64,000 bases of DNA, from positions 1 to 64,000 of the forward strand of contig NZ_FOGY01000005.1 of assembly GCF_900111345.1 (NCBI RefSeq). Direction: 5' to 3'. This stretch comes from Psychrobacillus sp. OK032 (GTDB lineage: Bacteria; Bacillota; Bacilli; Bacillales_A; Planococcaceae). Each line of letters starts with the position of its first letter. The stretch's first letter is position 1. This document shows, piece after piece, positions 1-8,487 of the stretch. A program made the translations under genes and the position numbers. The notes under the pieces are model-generated. The model was not told the origin of the DNA, searched no databases, and saw only the letters and a program-made list of their open reading frames with translations.

Positions 1-316
1 GATCACCCTCTCAGGTCGGCTACGCATCGTCGCCTTGGTGAGCCATTACCCCACCAACTAGCTAATGCGCCGCGGGCCCATCCTGTAGTGACAGCGAGAT
101 GCCGTCTTTTAACATTTCCTCATGTGAGAAAATGGATTATTCGGTATTAGCCCCGGTTTCCCGGAGTTATCCCAATCTACAGGGCAGGTTGCCCACGTGT
201 TACTCACCCGTCCGCCGCTAAATCAGAAGAAGCAAGCTTCTTCATCATTCGCTCGACTTGCATGTATTAGGCACGCCGCCAGCGTTCGTCCTGAGCCAGG
301 ATCAAACTCTCCATAA
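1..316 (-). rRNA. 16S ribosomal RNA, 5' end (partial)
   Basis: Read on the minus strand, the sequence begins GAGAGTTTGATCCTGGCTC near 310 and runs through the universal 5' segment of bacterial 16S rRNA, including the GGCGGCGTGCCTAATAC block and the GACGGGTGAGTAACACG block. It leaves the window at base 1, so only about the first 315 nt are present. The 5' boundary near 316 is placed by similarity to the Bacillus mature 5' end and is approximate. The rest of the rrn operon lies beyond the window. Confidence 0.97.
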
Positions 317-432
317 TAGAGAACTTAAAAAGCTCATTTTGTTTTGCTGGCATCATCATTAAATGATGTCATAATTGTTTTGCTATCAGACTAACAAGTT
401 AATCTTTCAAGCTATATTTCTTAACGTTTTGC

Positions 433-600
433 ATGTTCAGTTTTCAATGTTCATTTTGCCGTCTCGTTTTGACGACTTTATTAGTATAACTTCTTTCGGA
501 TTAGATGTCAAACATTTTTTTAAAAGATTTTAAAATGTTTATTTGTGTTCCGAAGGACATGTATTAATATACCTGTTTATAAATTAAAAAGCAACCCCTT
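433..600 (-). promoter_or_regulatory. Tandem rRNA promoters P1 and P2 with boxA-like leader
   Basis: Two sigma-A promoters face the 16S gene. P1 has -35 TTGCTT (589-594) and -10 TATATT (566-571) with a 17-nt spacer. P2 has a perfect -35 TTGACA (506-511) and -10 TATACT (483-488), again with a 17-nt spacer. Downstream, around 433-455, the leader carries TTGAAAACTGAAC, which matches the boxA antitermination element of Bacillus rRNA leaders. Tandem P1/P2 promoters are typical of Bacillus rrn operons. The assignment rests on direct reading of the boxes. Confidence 0.8.
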
Positions 601-843
601 TTTTAAAAAAACTTTAATGAATTGATTATATCTTATTAATACTACTTCTAAATCTTACGATTTTTATTAGTATAAATACGCATGTATGAAGGGACAGTAG
701 TGACCAATAGGAATAAACCTGCAGTTAATGGGTATTACATTAATAAAGTTCTTAAGAGTTAATCATGATATACGTCGCTATCTTTCTTCATATATATAGT
801 AGATACACTCACTTATCAATAAAAAATATAGGAGGAGTACATA
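601..843. other. Intergenic region upstream of mgtC-like gene, no recognised element
   Basis: AT-rich stretch between the rRNA promoters and the MgtC-family gene. I looked for an M-box or yybP-ykoY type leader, because magnesium- or manganese-related genes often carry one, and did not find their conserved cores. A strong ribosome binding site, AGGAGGAG, ends just before the ATG at 844. A promoter must lie here but no convincing -35/-10 pair stands out. Confidence 0.4.
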
Positions 844-1563
844 ATGGAATGGTTGCCAAACATAAATGGTAGTGCCGAAATAATATTTAAATTAACTGTT
901 GCCGCTTTATTAAGTTTAATAATTGGTATAGAGAGGGAACTAAAAAAGAAACCGGTTGGATTAAAGACAAGCATCGTTATTGCTACTTTTAGTTGCTTAC
1001 TCACATACATATCAATAGAATCCGCTTACAAAGCTCACCCACACGAAGGCATTAACATAACAATGGATCCCCTCCGCTTAGCCGCTCAGATTGTAAGCGG
1101 AATTGGTTTTCTTGGTGCGGGGGTTATTCTCCGTAGAGGTAATGATAGTATTACTGGACTAACGACTGCTGCCATGATTTGGGGTGCAGGTGGTATTGGG
1201 ATCGCGGTAGGAGCAGGATTTTATTTTGAAGCAGCACTAAGTGTATGTATTGTCTTAATCGGAATTGAAATAATTCCACCGTTAATGGCGAAAATCGGAC
1301 CTAAAAGATTGAGATCGAAAGAATTATCACTAATTGTAATAGTTTCAAATACGGAAAGCATTGCGAAAGTGTATGATTTTCTCCAAGCTAGCGGTCTTTA
1401 CATAGAAAGTATCCGGATAAAAGATGTTGTTTTAGACAATAATATCGTCAAGCATGAAATCGACTTGCGGTTGTCTATAGTGACTAAAAAAAATACGGTA
1501 GAATTTTATAATACAATCAAAAAACAGAATTTTATTGAGACTGTGGAAGTAGAATCTATCTAG
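844..1563 (+). CDS. MgtC/SapB family membrane protein
   Basis: 239-residue protein with about five hydrophobic segments in the first 150 residues and a soluble C-terminal part of about 80 residues. This is the layout of MgtC/SapB-family proteins linked to magnesium homeostasis and, in pathogens, ATP synthase regulation. Family motifs are visible: GIERELKKKPVGLKT (28-42), GIGFLGAGVI (86-95) and GLTTAAMIWGAGGIG (105-119). The C-terminal part has the alternating pattern expected of an ACT-like regulatory domain. The start ATG follows AGGAGGAG at good spacing. A cation diffusion facilitator starts 17 bp downstream behind its own RBS, so the two genes are probably cotranscribed as a metal-ion pair. 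The exact substrate or role cannot be read from the sequence. Confidence 0.85.
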   Translation: MEWLPNINGSAEIIFKLTVAALLSLIIGIERELKKKPVGLKTSIVIATFSCLLTYISIESAYKAHPHEGINITMDPLRLAAQIVSGIGFLGAGVILRRGNDSITGLTTAAMIWGAGGIGIAVGAGFYFEAALSVCIVLIGIEIIPPLMAKIGPKRLRSKELSLIVIVSNTESIAKVYDFLQASGLYIESIRIKDVVLDNNIVKHEIDLRLSIVTKKNTVEFYNTIKKQNFIETVEVESI

Positions 1564-1579
1564 TAGGAGGAGTCATTGT

Positions 1580-2569
1580 ATGAAAGGATTTTTTAAACTA
1601 CTTAAAGGAGGAAATAAACCTTCTTTAACTGCTGCAATTGTAAATACTATTATTGCTGCATTAAAGGCAGGAGCGTTCTTCCTAACGGGTAATGTAGCAA
1701 TGTTCGCAGAAATGATGCACTCCATAGGGGATGCTGCGAACCAATTCTTTGTATTTATTGGTTCCGCCTTATCAAAGAAAGCACCTACTCCTAGATTTCC
1801 TAATGGATTTGGTCGATTAGTTAATCTCGTTTGTTTGGGAGCCGTACTATTAGTTGGTATCCTTTCTTACGAAACCATTAAAGAAGGATGGCATCATATT
1901 CAGCATCCTGCAGCTTCAAGTGGCGTTGCTATCAGTTTAATTGTTTTAGGAATTGGGATTATTTTAGAATTTGTTGTTCTTTATAAAGCAGGAAAAGAAA
2001 TTTTGCATGATGTAAATATAAAAGGTGGCTTCTTTGCCCCACTTTCAACGAGTATTGCTCATTTAAACCGCGCAAAACCTGCAACGAAACTTGTATTTAT
2101 GGAAGACTTAGTAGCCACTGCTGGTGGTATTCTTGCATTTATCGCTGTGCTACTCTCACATTTTACGGGATTTTTACAAGCAGAAGGGATTGCCTCTATT
2201 CTCATTGGGATTATGATGTTTTATGTGGTAGGGAAGGTGTTTTTAGACAACGCTAGGGGTGTTCTTGGAGAAACAGATGAACAAATGCTTGTACATATAG
2301 CCCATATCATATCCGAAAACCCCAATGTGAAGGATATCCAAGAATTAGAAGTAATAAAAGAAGGTGAATTTTTGCATGTAAAATTAGTTGCAGAAATAGA
2401 TCCTACTCTCACGTTTGCCAAAGTAGATGATATTCATGATGTATTGAAAGAACTTATATTAAATCAACAGGGTGTAACAGATGTCACCATCGCATTCGAT
2501 GAAGACGACGGTATAAGAGAATGGATTCACCATAGAGATCCACAGACAATTTTAAAAACACATGATTGA
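1580..2569 (+). CDS. Cation diffusion facilitator family transporter
   Basis: 329-residue membrane protein of the CDF (cation efflux) family, which exports divalent metals such as Zn2+, Co2+ or Fe2+ in exchange for protons. Six transmembrane segments occupy roughly residues 15-225, and a cytoplasmic C-terminal ferredoxin-like domain follows (about 235-310). The TM2 metal motif is seen as MHSIGDAAN with H47 and D51. The TM5 equivalent reads MEDLVATAGG (E175, D176) rather than the usual HxxxD, as in the ZnT9-like branch, so metal selectivity may differ from zinc exporters. RBS TAGGAGGAG precedes the ATG. It follows the MgtC-like gene closely and ends in an intrinsic terminator that overlaps its last codons. 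Confidence 0.88.
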   Translation: MKGFFKLLKGGNKPSLTAAIVNTIIAALKAGAFFLTGNVAMFAEMMHSIGDAANQFFVFIGSALSKKAPTPRFPNGFGRLVNLVCLGAVLLVGILSYETIKEGWHHIQHPAASSGVAISLIVLGIGIILEFVVLYKAGKEILHDVNIKGGFFAPLSTSIAHLNRAKPATKLVFMEDLVATAGGILAFIAVLLSHFTGFLQAEGIASILIGIMMFYVVGKVFLDNARGVLGETDEQMLVHIAHIISENPNVKDIQELEVIKEGEFLHVKLVAEIDPTLTFAKVDDIHDVLKELILNQQGVTDVTIAFDEDDGIREWIHHRDPQTILKTHD

Positions 2570-2600
2570 GCTTATGCTGCTCCCTCATGTGTTTTCTTTT
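2555..2600 (+). terminator. Intrinsic terminator after the CDF transporter
   Basis: Inverted repeat AAAACACATGA (2555-2565) and TCATGTGTTTT (2585-2595) followed by T-rich sequence. The left arm overlaps the final codons and stop of the transporter gene. The loop is long, about 19 nt. Confidence 0.65.
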
Positions 2601-2631
2601 AGATCCAAAAATATAAACTTTTTACTCAGTA

Positions 2632-2870
2632 GCGGTCTAGCTCCTGCGCGCAGCTCGTCGCAAACAAAATCGCTTGTGGTGGCTAAGGAACTGCCTCCTG
2701 GGCCCGCCAACGATGCGGGTCATGTCTGCTTTTACCACAGGATGTAGCGCACTTTGCAGACCTACCACTTCCCCATTTGCCTGTCGGAGGCCTTCAGGAT
2801 GAAGGTCATACAGTCGTTGCGACACGATGTCGCGAACTTAGACTGTATTCCTTTAATAGGCGCTTCCGCT
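2632..2870 (-). repeat. Family A intergenic repeat, inverted copy
   Basis: GC-rich block in an AT-rich neighbourhood. Read on the minus strand it shares AGCGCC, CCCCATTTGCCTGTCGG-type and GATGCGGG...GGAGGCAG pieces, and CTGCGCGCAG near its end, with the copies at 23778-24000 and 26727-27005. It fills the gap between two convergent genes. Open frames across it (about 60 codons) have no RBS and look fortuitous. Confidence 0.75.
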
Positions 2871-2873
2871 GTT

Positions 2874-4037
2874 CTATAGACAAGCAGTTAGTATTGCTTT
2901 TGTGTCTTCTTTATCTAACTTATTAAAATTACCAAATTTCCCGTTGACCATTGCTTTTTCTACCATTAGATCAATTTTGGAACTATCTATATTATAGTCA
3001 GCTAAATTTGTTGGTGCATCGAGTGAAGCCCAAAACGCTACTAATCGATCAATACCTTCAAGCGCTACTTCCTCTGCAGATTTTCCAGTTGGGTCCACTT
3101 GAAAAACCTTTACTGCTAACTTTGCAAAACGCTCCGGATTTACATGTACATTATGACGCATCCATCTCGGGAAAATAATAGCCAATCCTCCCGCATGAGG
3201 AATATCATATACTGCTGAAACAGCATGTTCTATATTATGACTGGCCCAGTCGCCGTTATATCCCATGCGTAAAAATCCGTTCAATCCTAAAGTACCTGCA
3301 AATAAAATCGTTTCACGAAGCTCATAGTTTTCCAAATCCTGAACTAACTTTGGTGCTGTTTCAATAACAGTACGAAGGACACCTTCAATCATTTCATCAT
3401 GGACTGGCGTATTCGTTGCTTCATTATAATATTGCTCAAACATATGAGACATCATATCCACAATACCATAAACTGTTTGATCCAAAGGAACAGTAAATGT
3501 ATGTACTGGATCTAAAATCGAAAATTTCGGGAATACGAGTGGACTTCCCCATCCGTATTTTTCTTGTGTTTCTTCATTTGTAATAACAGAACCTGCATTC
3601 ATCTCAGAACCCGTTGCGGCTAATGTTAAAACCGTTCCAAATGGAAGTGCTTCTTTTGGGATTGCTTTTCGTGTTACTAAGTCCCAAGCATCTCCATCAT
3701 ATTTTGCCGCAGCTACTATAAGTTTTGTACAATCGATAACAGAACCACCACCAACTGCTAACACAACTTCAATTCCCTCTTTTTTACAGATTTCTGCCCC
3801 ACGCTTTGCTGTAGAAAGTCTTGGATTCGGTTCTACTCCTGGTAATTCAAATACTTGCATATTCGCTTCTTTTAAAGTTGCCATCACTTGATCATATAAC
3901 CCGTTTTTCTTTATACTACCCCCGCCATATACTACAAGAACTTTTCGACCATAACTAACAAGCTCATTTGATAATTTGGCTAACTGCCCTTTACCAAATA
4001 TTAACTTTACAGGATTATAAAATGAAAATGCATTCAT
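2874..4037 (-). CDS. yugJ: Iron-containing alcohol dehydrogenase (butanol dehydrogenase type)
   Basis: 387-residue group III (Fe-dependent) alcohol dehydrogenase, the same length as B. subtilis YugJ, which is annotated as an NADH-dependent butanol dehydrogenase. The N-terminal nucleotide-binding half shows GGGSVID (96-102). The C-terminal helical half carries the iron-ligand histidines in [18 protein letters not shown], with a further His in [10 protein letters not shown] upstream. It acts in the cytoplasm, reducing aldehydes to alcohols with NAD(P)H. The ATG at 4037 has GGAGGAAG upstream. It lies downstream of the glutamate dehydrogenase gene, but a terminator separates them, so it is probably its own unit. 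The substrate is not known from sequence, and the paralogue YugK is an alternative name. Confidence 0.85.
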   Translation of the reverse strand: MNAFSFYNPVKLIFGKGQLAKLSNELVSYGRKVLVVYGGGSIKKNGLYDQVMATLKEANMQVFELPGVEPNPRLSTAKRGAEICKKEGIEVVLAVGGGSVIDCTKLIVAAAKYDGDAWDLVTRKAIPKEALPFGTVLTLAATGSEMNAGSVITNEETQEKYGWGSPLVFPKFSILDPVHTFTVPLDQTVYGIVDMMSHMFEQYYNEATNTPVHDEMIEGVLRTVIETAPKLVQDLENYELRETILFAGTLGLNGFLRMGYNGDWASHNIEHAVSAVYDIPHAGGLAIIFPRWMRHNVHVNPERFAKLAVKVFQVDPTGKSAEEVALEGIDRLVAFWASLDAPTNLADYNIDSSKIDLMVEKAMVNGKFGNFNKLDKEDTKAILTACL

Positions 4038-4077
4038 TGAAACTTCCTCCTTTGATTCTATCTACCTTAATGCTAGT

Positions 4078-4108
4078 AAAAACCGCTTGTATTTTACAAG
4101 CGGTTTTT
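4078..4108 (-). terminator. Intrinsic terminator after the glutamate dehydrogenase gene
   Basis: Near-perfect hairpin AAAACCGCTTGTA / TACAAGCGGTTTT with a 3-nt loop and flanking A and T runs. It sits between the gudB/rocG stop and the yugJ start, and can work in either direction. Confidence 0.85.
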
Positions 4109-4124
4109 ACATATTACAAACTTA

Positions 4125-5369
4125 TTATACCCAACCGCGGAAGCGTGATGCTTCTGCCGTTCTGCGTACACCAACCATGTAAGCAGCTAAACGCATATTA
4201 ATGTTGCGAGTTGTTGCTACTTCATAAATATTTTCAAATGCATCTACCATTTTTTTCACTAGTTTTTCATTTACTTCTTCTTCAGTCCAGTAATAACCTT
4301 GGTTATTTTGAACCCACTCAAAGTATGAAACGGTTACTCCACCAGCACTAGCTAATACGTCAGGAACTAATAGAATACCTCTATCATAAAGGATTCTAGT
4401 AGCTTCAGAAGTTGTTGGCCCATTCGCAGCTTCTACTACAATAGTAGCTTTGATATTATGAGCATTTTCTGAGGTAATTTGGTTCTCAATCGCTGCTGGA
4501 ACTAATATATCACAATCTAACTCTAATAGTTCTTGGTTAGAAATTGTATTTTCAAATAGTGTTGTTACTGTACCAAAACTATCACGACGATCTAATAAAT
4601 AATCAATATCTAAACCGTTAGGATCATGTAAAGCCCCGTAAGCATCAGAAATACCAATAACTTTTGCACCTTGATCGCTTAAAAACTTAGCTAAGAAGCT
4701 TCCAGCATTACCAAAACCTTGGATAACTACACGTGCACCTTGCATATCAATATCACGTTTTTTTGCAGCTTCGTTAATAATAATCGTAACACCTTGTGCT
4801 GTAGCACGATCACGTCCTTGTGATCCACCAAGTACAAGTGGTTTACCTGTGATAAACCCTGGTGAGTTGAATTGGTCCATACGACTATATTCATCCATCA
4901 TCCATGCCATGATTTGTGCATTAGTAAACACATCTGGAGCAGGGATATCTTTTGTAGGTCCGACGATTTGGCCAATAGCACGTACATAACCACGACTTAA
5001 TCGTTCGATTTCTCCCATGGACATTTCACGTGGGTCACATGCTACTCCACCTTTACCACCACCATATGGAAGATCAACGATTCCAGCTTTCAATGTCATC
5101 CACATAGAAAGTGCTTTCATTTCTTCTTGCGTTACTGCTGGATGGAAACGCACTCCACCCTTAGTAGGTCCTACAGCATCATTATGTTGAGCACGGTAGC
5201 CTGTAAATACTTTTACAGTGTTATCGTCCATTCTTACTGGAATACGTACTTCCATCATTCTAAGCGGTTCTTTCAGTAATTCATACATTGCTTCGTCATA
5301 ACCTAATTTTTGCAGAGCCTCTTTAATGACAGCCTGGGTTGATGTGAACAGGTTTAAGTTTTCAGCCAT
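4125..5369 (-). CDS. gudB: NAD-specific glutamate dehydrogenase (RocG/GudB type)
   Basis: Catabolic glutamate dehydrogenase, converting glutamate to 2-oxoglutarate and ammonium with NAD+. I chose the ATG at 5369 (MAENLNLF), giving 414 residues. An in-frame ATG at 5423 would add 18 unconserved residues, and AGAGGCG precedes 5369. The family core is intact: PTKGGVRFHP, PYGGGKGG with the catalytic lysine (about 101-108), the DVFTNAQIMAWMMDEYS segment and the GFGNAGSF dinucleotide motif. The insertion that makes laboratory GudB cryptic is absent, since NIKATIVVEAANGP reads through cleanly, so the enzyme should be active. It follows rocD by about 80 bp, so ornithine-derived glutamate would be passed to it. 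RocG and GudB cannot be told apart from sequence alone. Confidence 0.93.
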   Translation of the reverse strand: MAENLNLFTSTQAVIKEALQKLGYDEAMYELLKEPLRMMEVRIPVRMDDNTVKVFTGYRAQHNDAVGPTKGGVRFHPAVTQEEMKALSMWMTLKAGIVDLPYGGGKGGVACDPREMSMGEIERLSRGYVRAIGQIVGPTKDIPAPDVFTNAQIMAWMMDEYSRMDQFNSPGFITGKPLVLGGSQGRDRATAQGVTIIINEAAKKRDIDMQGARVVIQGFGNAGSFLAKFLSDQGAKVIGISDAYGALHDPNGLDIDYLLDRRDSFGTVTTLFENTISNQELLELDCDILVPAAIENQITSENAHNIKATIVVEAANGPTTSEATRILYDRGILLVPDVLASAGGVTVSYFEWVQNNQGYYWTEEEVNEKLVKKMVDAFENIYEVATTRNINMRLAAYMVGVRRTAEASRFRGWV

Positions 5370-5448
5370 TTGATTATTTCGCCTCTTTAATTCATAATTA
5401 TTTCTTCGGAACCATTGTAACATACATTAGTTCAGATTTGTTTAAGAT

Positions 5449-6645
5449 TTATTGATTGCTAAACACTTTTTTTATTTTGTCAATAGCCCAATCTAGTTCT
5501 TCTTTTGAAATCACTAGAGGTGGTGCAAAACGAATAACAGTATCATGCGTTTCTTTACATAATAATCCAAGTTCTTTTAACTGCTCACAATATGGGCGCG
5601 CCTCTTCCGTTAACTCCATACCGATAAACAATCCACGTCCACGGACTTCTTTAATAGAAGGATGTTGAATTTCTTTTAATGCATTCATGAAATATTCGCC
5701 TTGTTCTAATGAACGTTCTGCAAGCTTTTCATCTGTTAATACATTTAATGAAGCAACAGATACTGCACAAGCTAATGGATTTCCTCCAAATGTAGAACCA
5801 TGTGATCCTGGATTGAATACTCCAAGTACATTACGGTCGGCAACTACACAGGAAATTGGGAATACCCCACCACCAAGTGCTTTTCCTAAAATGTACATAT
5901 CAGGATTTACATCTTCCCACTCACAAGCGAACATTTTACCAGTACGTGCCAGACCTGCTTGGATTTCATCTGCGATAAACAGTACATTATTTTCTTTACA
6001 TAGTTCATAAGCTGCTTTCATAAAACCAGCCGGTGGAATAAGAATGCCTGCTTCCCCTTGAATAGGTTCGATTAAAAACGCTGCAGTATTTGGTGTAATA
6101 GCAGCTTTTAGTGCATCTAAATCACCGTAAGGGATTAAGTTAATACCAGGTAACATTGGTCCAAAGCCACGTTTGTATTCTGGATCCGATGATAGGGATA
6201 CCGCTGTCATTGTACGACCATGGAAGTTCCCGTTACACGCAATAATTTCGGCTTGATCTTCTGCAACACCTTTTACATCGTAAGCCCAACGACGCGCAGC
6301 TTTAAATGCAGTTTCCACTGCTTCTGCTCCAGTGTTCATCGGCAATACCATTTCTTTTCCTGTTATTTCACTCACTTTTTCATACCATGGCCCTAATTGA
6401 TCATTATGAAATGCGCGAGATGTTAATGTTACACGATCTGCTTGGTCTTTTAGTGCTTGAATAATTTTAGGATGACGATGCCCCTGGTTCACTGCAGAGT
6501 ATGCAGAAAGCATATCCATATATTTATTACCCTCTGGATCTTTTACCCATACACCTTCTGCCTCCGAAATAACGATTGGAAGTGGATTGTAGTTATTTGC
6601 ACCAAATTTATCCGTTTGCTCGATTACATGTTGTGAGTTTGTCAT
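5449..6645 (-). CDS. rocD: Ornithine aminotransferase
   Basis: Class III PLP-dependent aminotransferase that moves the delta-amino group of ornithine to 2-oxoglutarate, giving glutamate-5-semialdehyde for the neighbouring RocA enzyme. With the ATG at 6645 (MTNSQHV) it has 398 residues, against 401 for B. subtilis RocD. GGGGGAT is well spaced for this start and too close for the ATG six bases upstream. The cofactor region is clear: [10 protein letters not shown], the [14 protein letters not shown] segment with the PLP-contacting Asp, and [10 protein letters not shown] with the Schiff-base lysine, then [11 protein letters not shown] family A repeat lies in its 5' region, between it and the rocA terminator, so it probably has its own promoter. 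Confidence 0.95.
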   Translation of the reverse strand: MTNSQHVIEQTDKFGANNYNPLPIVISEAEGVWVKDPEGNKYMDMLSAYSAVNQGHRHPKIIQALKDQADRVTLTSRAFHNDQLGPWYEKVSEITGKEMVLPMNTGAEAVETAFKAARRWAYDVKGVAEDQAEIIACNGNFHGRTMTAVSLSSDPEYKRGFGPMLPGINLIPYGDLDALKAAITPNTAAFLIEPIQGEAGILIPPAGFMKAAYELCKENNVLFIADEIQAGLARTGKMFACEWEDVNPDMYILGKALGGGVFPISCVVADRNVLGVFNPGSHGSTFGGNPLACAVSVASLNVLTDEKLAERSLEQGEYFMNALKEIQHPSIKEVRGRGLFIGMELTEEARPYCEQLKELGLLCKETHDTVIRFAPPLVISKEELDWAIDKIKKVFSNQ

Positions 6646-6668
6646 TTTCATATCCCCCGTTTCTTTTT

Positions 6669-6717
6669 GAAAAGCGCAAGCGCCTATGTCTGTTCGAGGC
6701 GCTGGAGCTAGACCGAT
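6669..6717 (+). repeat. Family A repeat, short form
   Basis: Only the two ends of the family remain: AAAAGCGCAAGCGCCTATG joined after a few bases to GAGGCGCTGGAGCTAGA. The ends are inverted repeats of each other and can form a GGCGCT/AGCGCC stem. It lies upstream of rocD, in its presumed leader or promoter zone. Confidence 0.75.
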
Positions 6718-6756
6718 ACTTAATAAGAGAGTATATACTTTCTCTTTTGTCTTTTA

Positions 6757-6796
6757 AAATAGGTAGACTCATCAAGGATGTGTCTACCTATTTAAT
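6757..6796 (-). terminator. Intrinsic terminator after rocA
   Basis: Perfect 12-bp stem AAATAGGTAGAC (6757-6768) / GTCTACCTATTT (6782-6793) with a 13-nt loop, 15 bp past the rocA stop. Reading in the minus direction it ends in a T run. Confidence 0.85.
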
Positions 6797-6807
6797 GTTA
6801 TATAGTA

Positions 6808-8352
6808 TTAAAGCATTTCAGAAGTTGTTTTTGCTTGCATATGAAGTACGATATAATCTGGACCGCCAGCTTTTGAATCTGTTCCAGACATGTTAAATCC
6901 ACCAAATGGTTGGTATCCTACAATCGCACCTGTACATCCACGGTTGAAGTAAAGGTTACCTACATGGAAATCTTCACGAGCTTTTTCTAAGTTCATGCGG
7001 TTATTGGTAATAACTGCACCTGTCAAACCGTATTCCGTATTGTTTGCAATTTCAATTGCTTCGTCAAAATCTTTTGCTTTTGTAAGTCCGACAACTGGTC
7101 CAAAGATTTCTTCTTGCATAATACGTGCAGTTGGAGAAAGGTCTGCAATTACTGTTGGTTGGATGAAGTAACCTTCTGAATCATCACCAGTACCACCAAC
7201 TACTAAACGGCCTTCCCCTTTACCAATTTCGATGTATTCCATAATTTTATTAAATGCAGAACCATCGATAACCGGACCAACGAAGTGCTCATCATTATCA
7301 GGAACCCCTACTGTCAATGCTTTTGTTAACTCTTCCACTCGATCGACTACTTGATCGTATACATCTTCCACGATTACAGCACGTGAACAAGCTGAACATT
7401 TTTGGCCACTAAAACCGAATGCAGATTTTACGATAGATTGTGCAGCTAGTTCTAAATCTGCTTCTTTATCTACTACGATTGTATCTTTACCACCCATTTC
7501 AAGGATCGTACGTTTAATCCAAATTTGACCATCTGCCAATTTAGATGATTTTTCAACAATCCCTAAACCTACATCACGAGATCCAGTGAAGCTGATTAGA
7601 CGAGTACGTGGGTGTTCTACTAAGAAGTCACCAATTTCTGCTCCTGAACCAGGAATGAAGTTAACTACACCAGCAGGCATACCAGCTTCTTCTAATACTT
7701 CTACAAATTTATAAGAAACGATTGGTGTAGTTGATGCAGGTTTTAGTAATACTGTATTACCAGCAACCATTGCAGCAACTGTTGTACCAGCCATAATAGC
7801 AAATGGGAAGTTCCATGGAGAAATAACTACTGCAACTCCTAATGGAATATAGTCGTAACGGTTATATTCGCCTGGACGGCTTTCAACTGGAACACCATCT
7901 TTTAAACGTAACATCTGGCGACCGTAATATTCTAAGAAATCGATTGCTTCTGCTGCTTCTACGTCAGCTTCAACCCATGTTTTCCCTGCTTCTTTTGATA
8001 ATAATGCAGAGAATTCAGCTTTGCGACGACGCATAATTGCTGCTGCTTTGAAAAGTACATCTGCACGTACTTCAGGTTTTACTTTTTTCCAAGTATTGAA
8101 TGTTTCATCTGCAATATTCATCGCTTTTTCAGCAATATCTTTCGTTGCTTTTGAAACAATACCTACCACTTGTTCTTTATTTGCCGGGTTATAAGAAGTG
8201 ATTTTACCTTCAGTAGTAATACGCTCTCCACCAACGATTAATGGATATTCCTCACCTAAGTATGATTCTACTACTTTATATCCTTCTTTAATCGCTTTTT
8301 TGTTTTCTTCCTTAGAGAAGTCTGTGAATGGTTCGTGTTTATAAGGTAACAT
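6808..8352 (-). CDS. rocA: 1-pyrroline-5-carboxylate dehydrogenase
   Basis: 514-residue aldehyde dehydrogenase that oxidises glutamate-5-semialdehyde/P5C to glutamate with NAD+, the shared last step of proline and arginine breakdown. The B. subtilis RocA/PutC lengths are about 515. Motifs: [12 protein letters not shown] substrate/cofactor segment (about 178-189), [10 protein letters not shown], the general-base glutamate in ILEMGGKD, and the catalytic cysteine in [13 protein letters not shown] (about 318-330), then [18 protein letters not shown] stands well placed before the ATG. It is divergent from the RocR-like regulator gene across 135 bp that contain two copies of a palindromic site, so regulation by that protein is likely. 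Confidence 0.95.
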   Translation of the reverse strand: MLPYKHEPFTDFSKEENKKAIKEGYKVVESYLGEEYPLIVGGERITTEGKITSYNPANKEQVVGIVSKATKDIAEKAMNIADETFNTWKKVKPEVRADVLFKAAAIMRRRKAEFSALLSKEAGKTWVEADVEAAEAIDFLEYYGRQMLRLKDGVPVESRPGEYNRYDYIPLGVAVVISPWNFPFAIMAGTTVAAMVAGNTVLLKPASTTPIVSYKFVEVLEEAGMPAGVVNFIPGSGAEIGDFLVEHPRTRLISFTGSRDVGLGIVEKSSKLADGQIWIKRTILEMGGKDTIVVDKEADLELAAQSIVKSAFGFSGQKCSACSRAVIVEDVYDQVVDRVEELTKALTVGVPDNDEHFVGPVIDGSAFNKIMEYIEIGKGEGRLVVGGTGDDSEGYFIQPTVIADLSPTARIMQEEIFGPVVGLTKAKDFDEAIEIANNTEYGLTGAVITNNRMNLEKAREDFHVGNLYFNRGCTGAIVGYQPFGGFNMSGTDSKAGGPDYIVLHMQAKTTSEML

Positions 8353-8375
8353 GTAAATCCTCCTTTAATTGTTAG

Positions 8376-8439
8376 TGCAAAAATAATTTGCGTTTATAAA
8401 TCATTTACATATATAATAATGCAAAAGATTGTTGCGTTT
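8376..8439 (-). promoter_or_regulatory. Twin palindromic operator candidates between rocA and the RocR-like gene
   Basis: Two copies of TGCAAAAnATnnTTGCGTTT lie at 8376-8395 and 8420-8439 in the same orientation, 44 bp apart, about four helical turns. Each contains a dyad (GCAAA/TTTGC and GCAA/TTGC). They flank an AT-rich stretch with a TATAAA-like -10 facing rocA. No -12/-24 (TGGC...TTGC) promoter is present. They are the best candidates for binding the divergently encoded regulator. Direct binding is inference. Confidence 0.5.
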
Positions 8440-8487
8440 TTCAAGTATTAAATTTTAAAATGTTAAAATATTTTTGAGGTGAGCTAT

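Noticed and set aside
601-843. M-box or manganese riboswitch in front of the MgtC-like gene
   Set aside because: The conserved cores of those leaders could not be found on reading; only an RBS is certain.
2562-2825. Two open frames of about 60 codons on opposite strands
   Set aside because: Both lie within family A repeat sequence, lack RBS and look fortuitous.
5370-5423. Longer N-terminus for glutamate dehydrogenase
   Set aside because: Eighteen extra residues are basic, unlike the family, and the RBS supports the ATG at 5369.
8353-8487. Sigma-54 promoter upstream of rocA
   Set aside because: GC...TTGC-like pairs occur in the twin palindromes, but the spacing is two bases too long and the invariant GG is missing.
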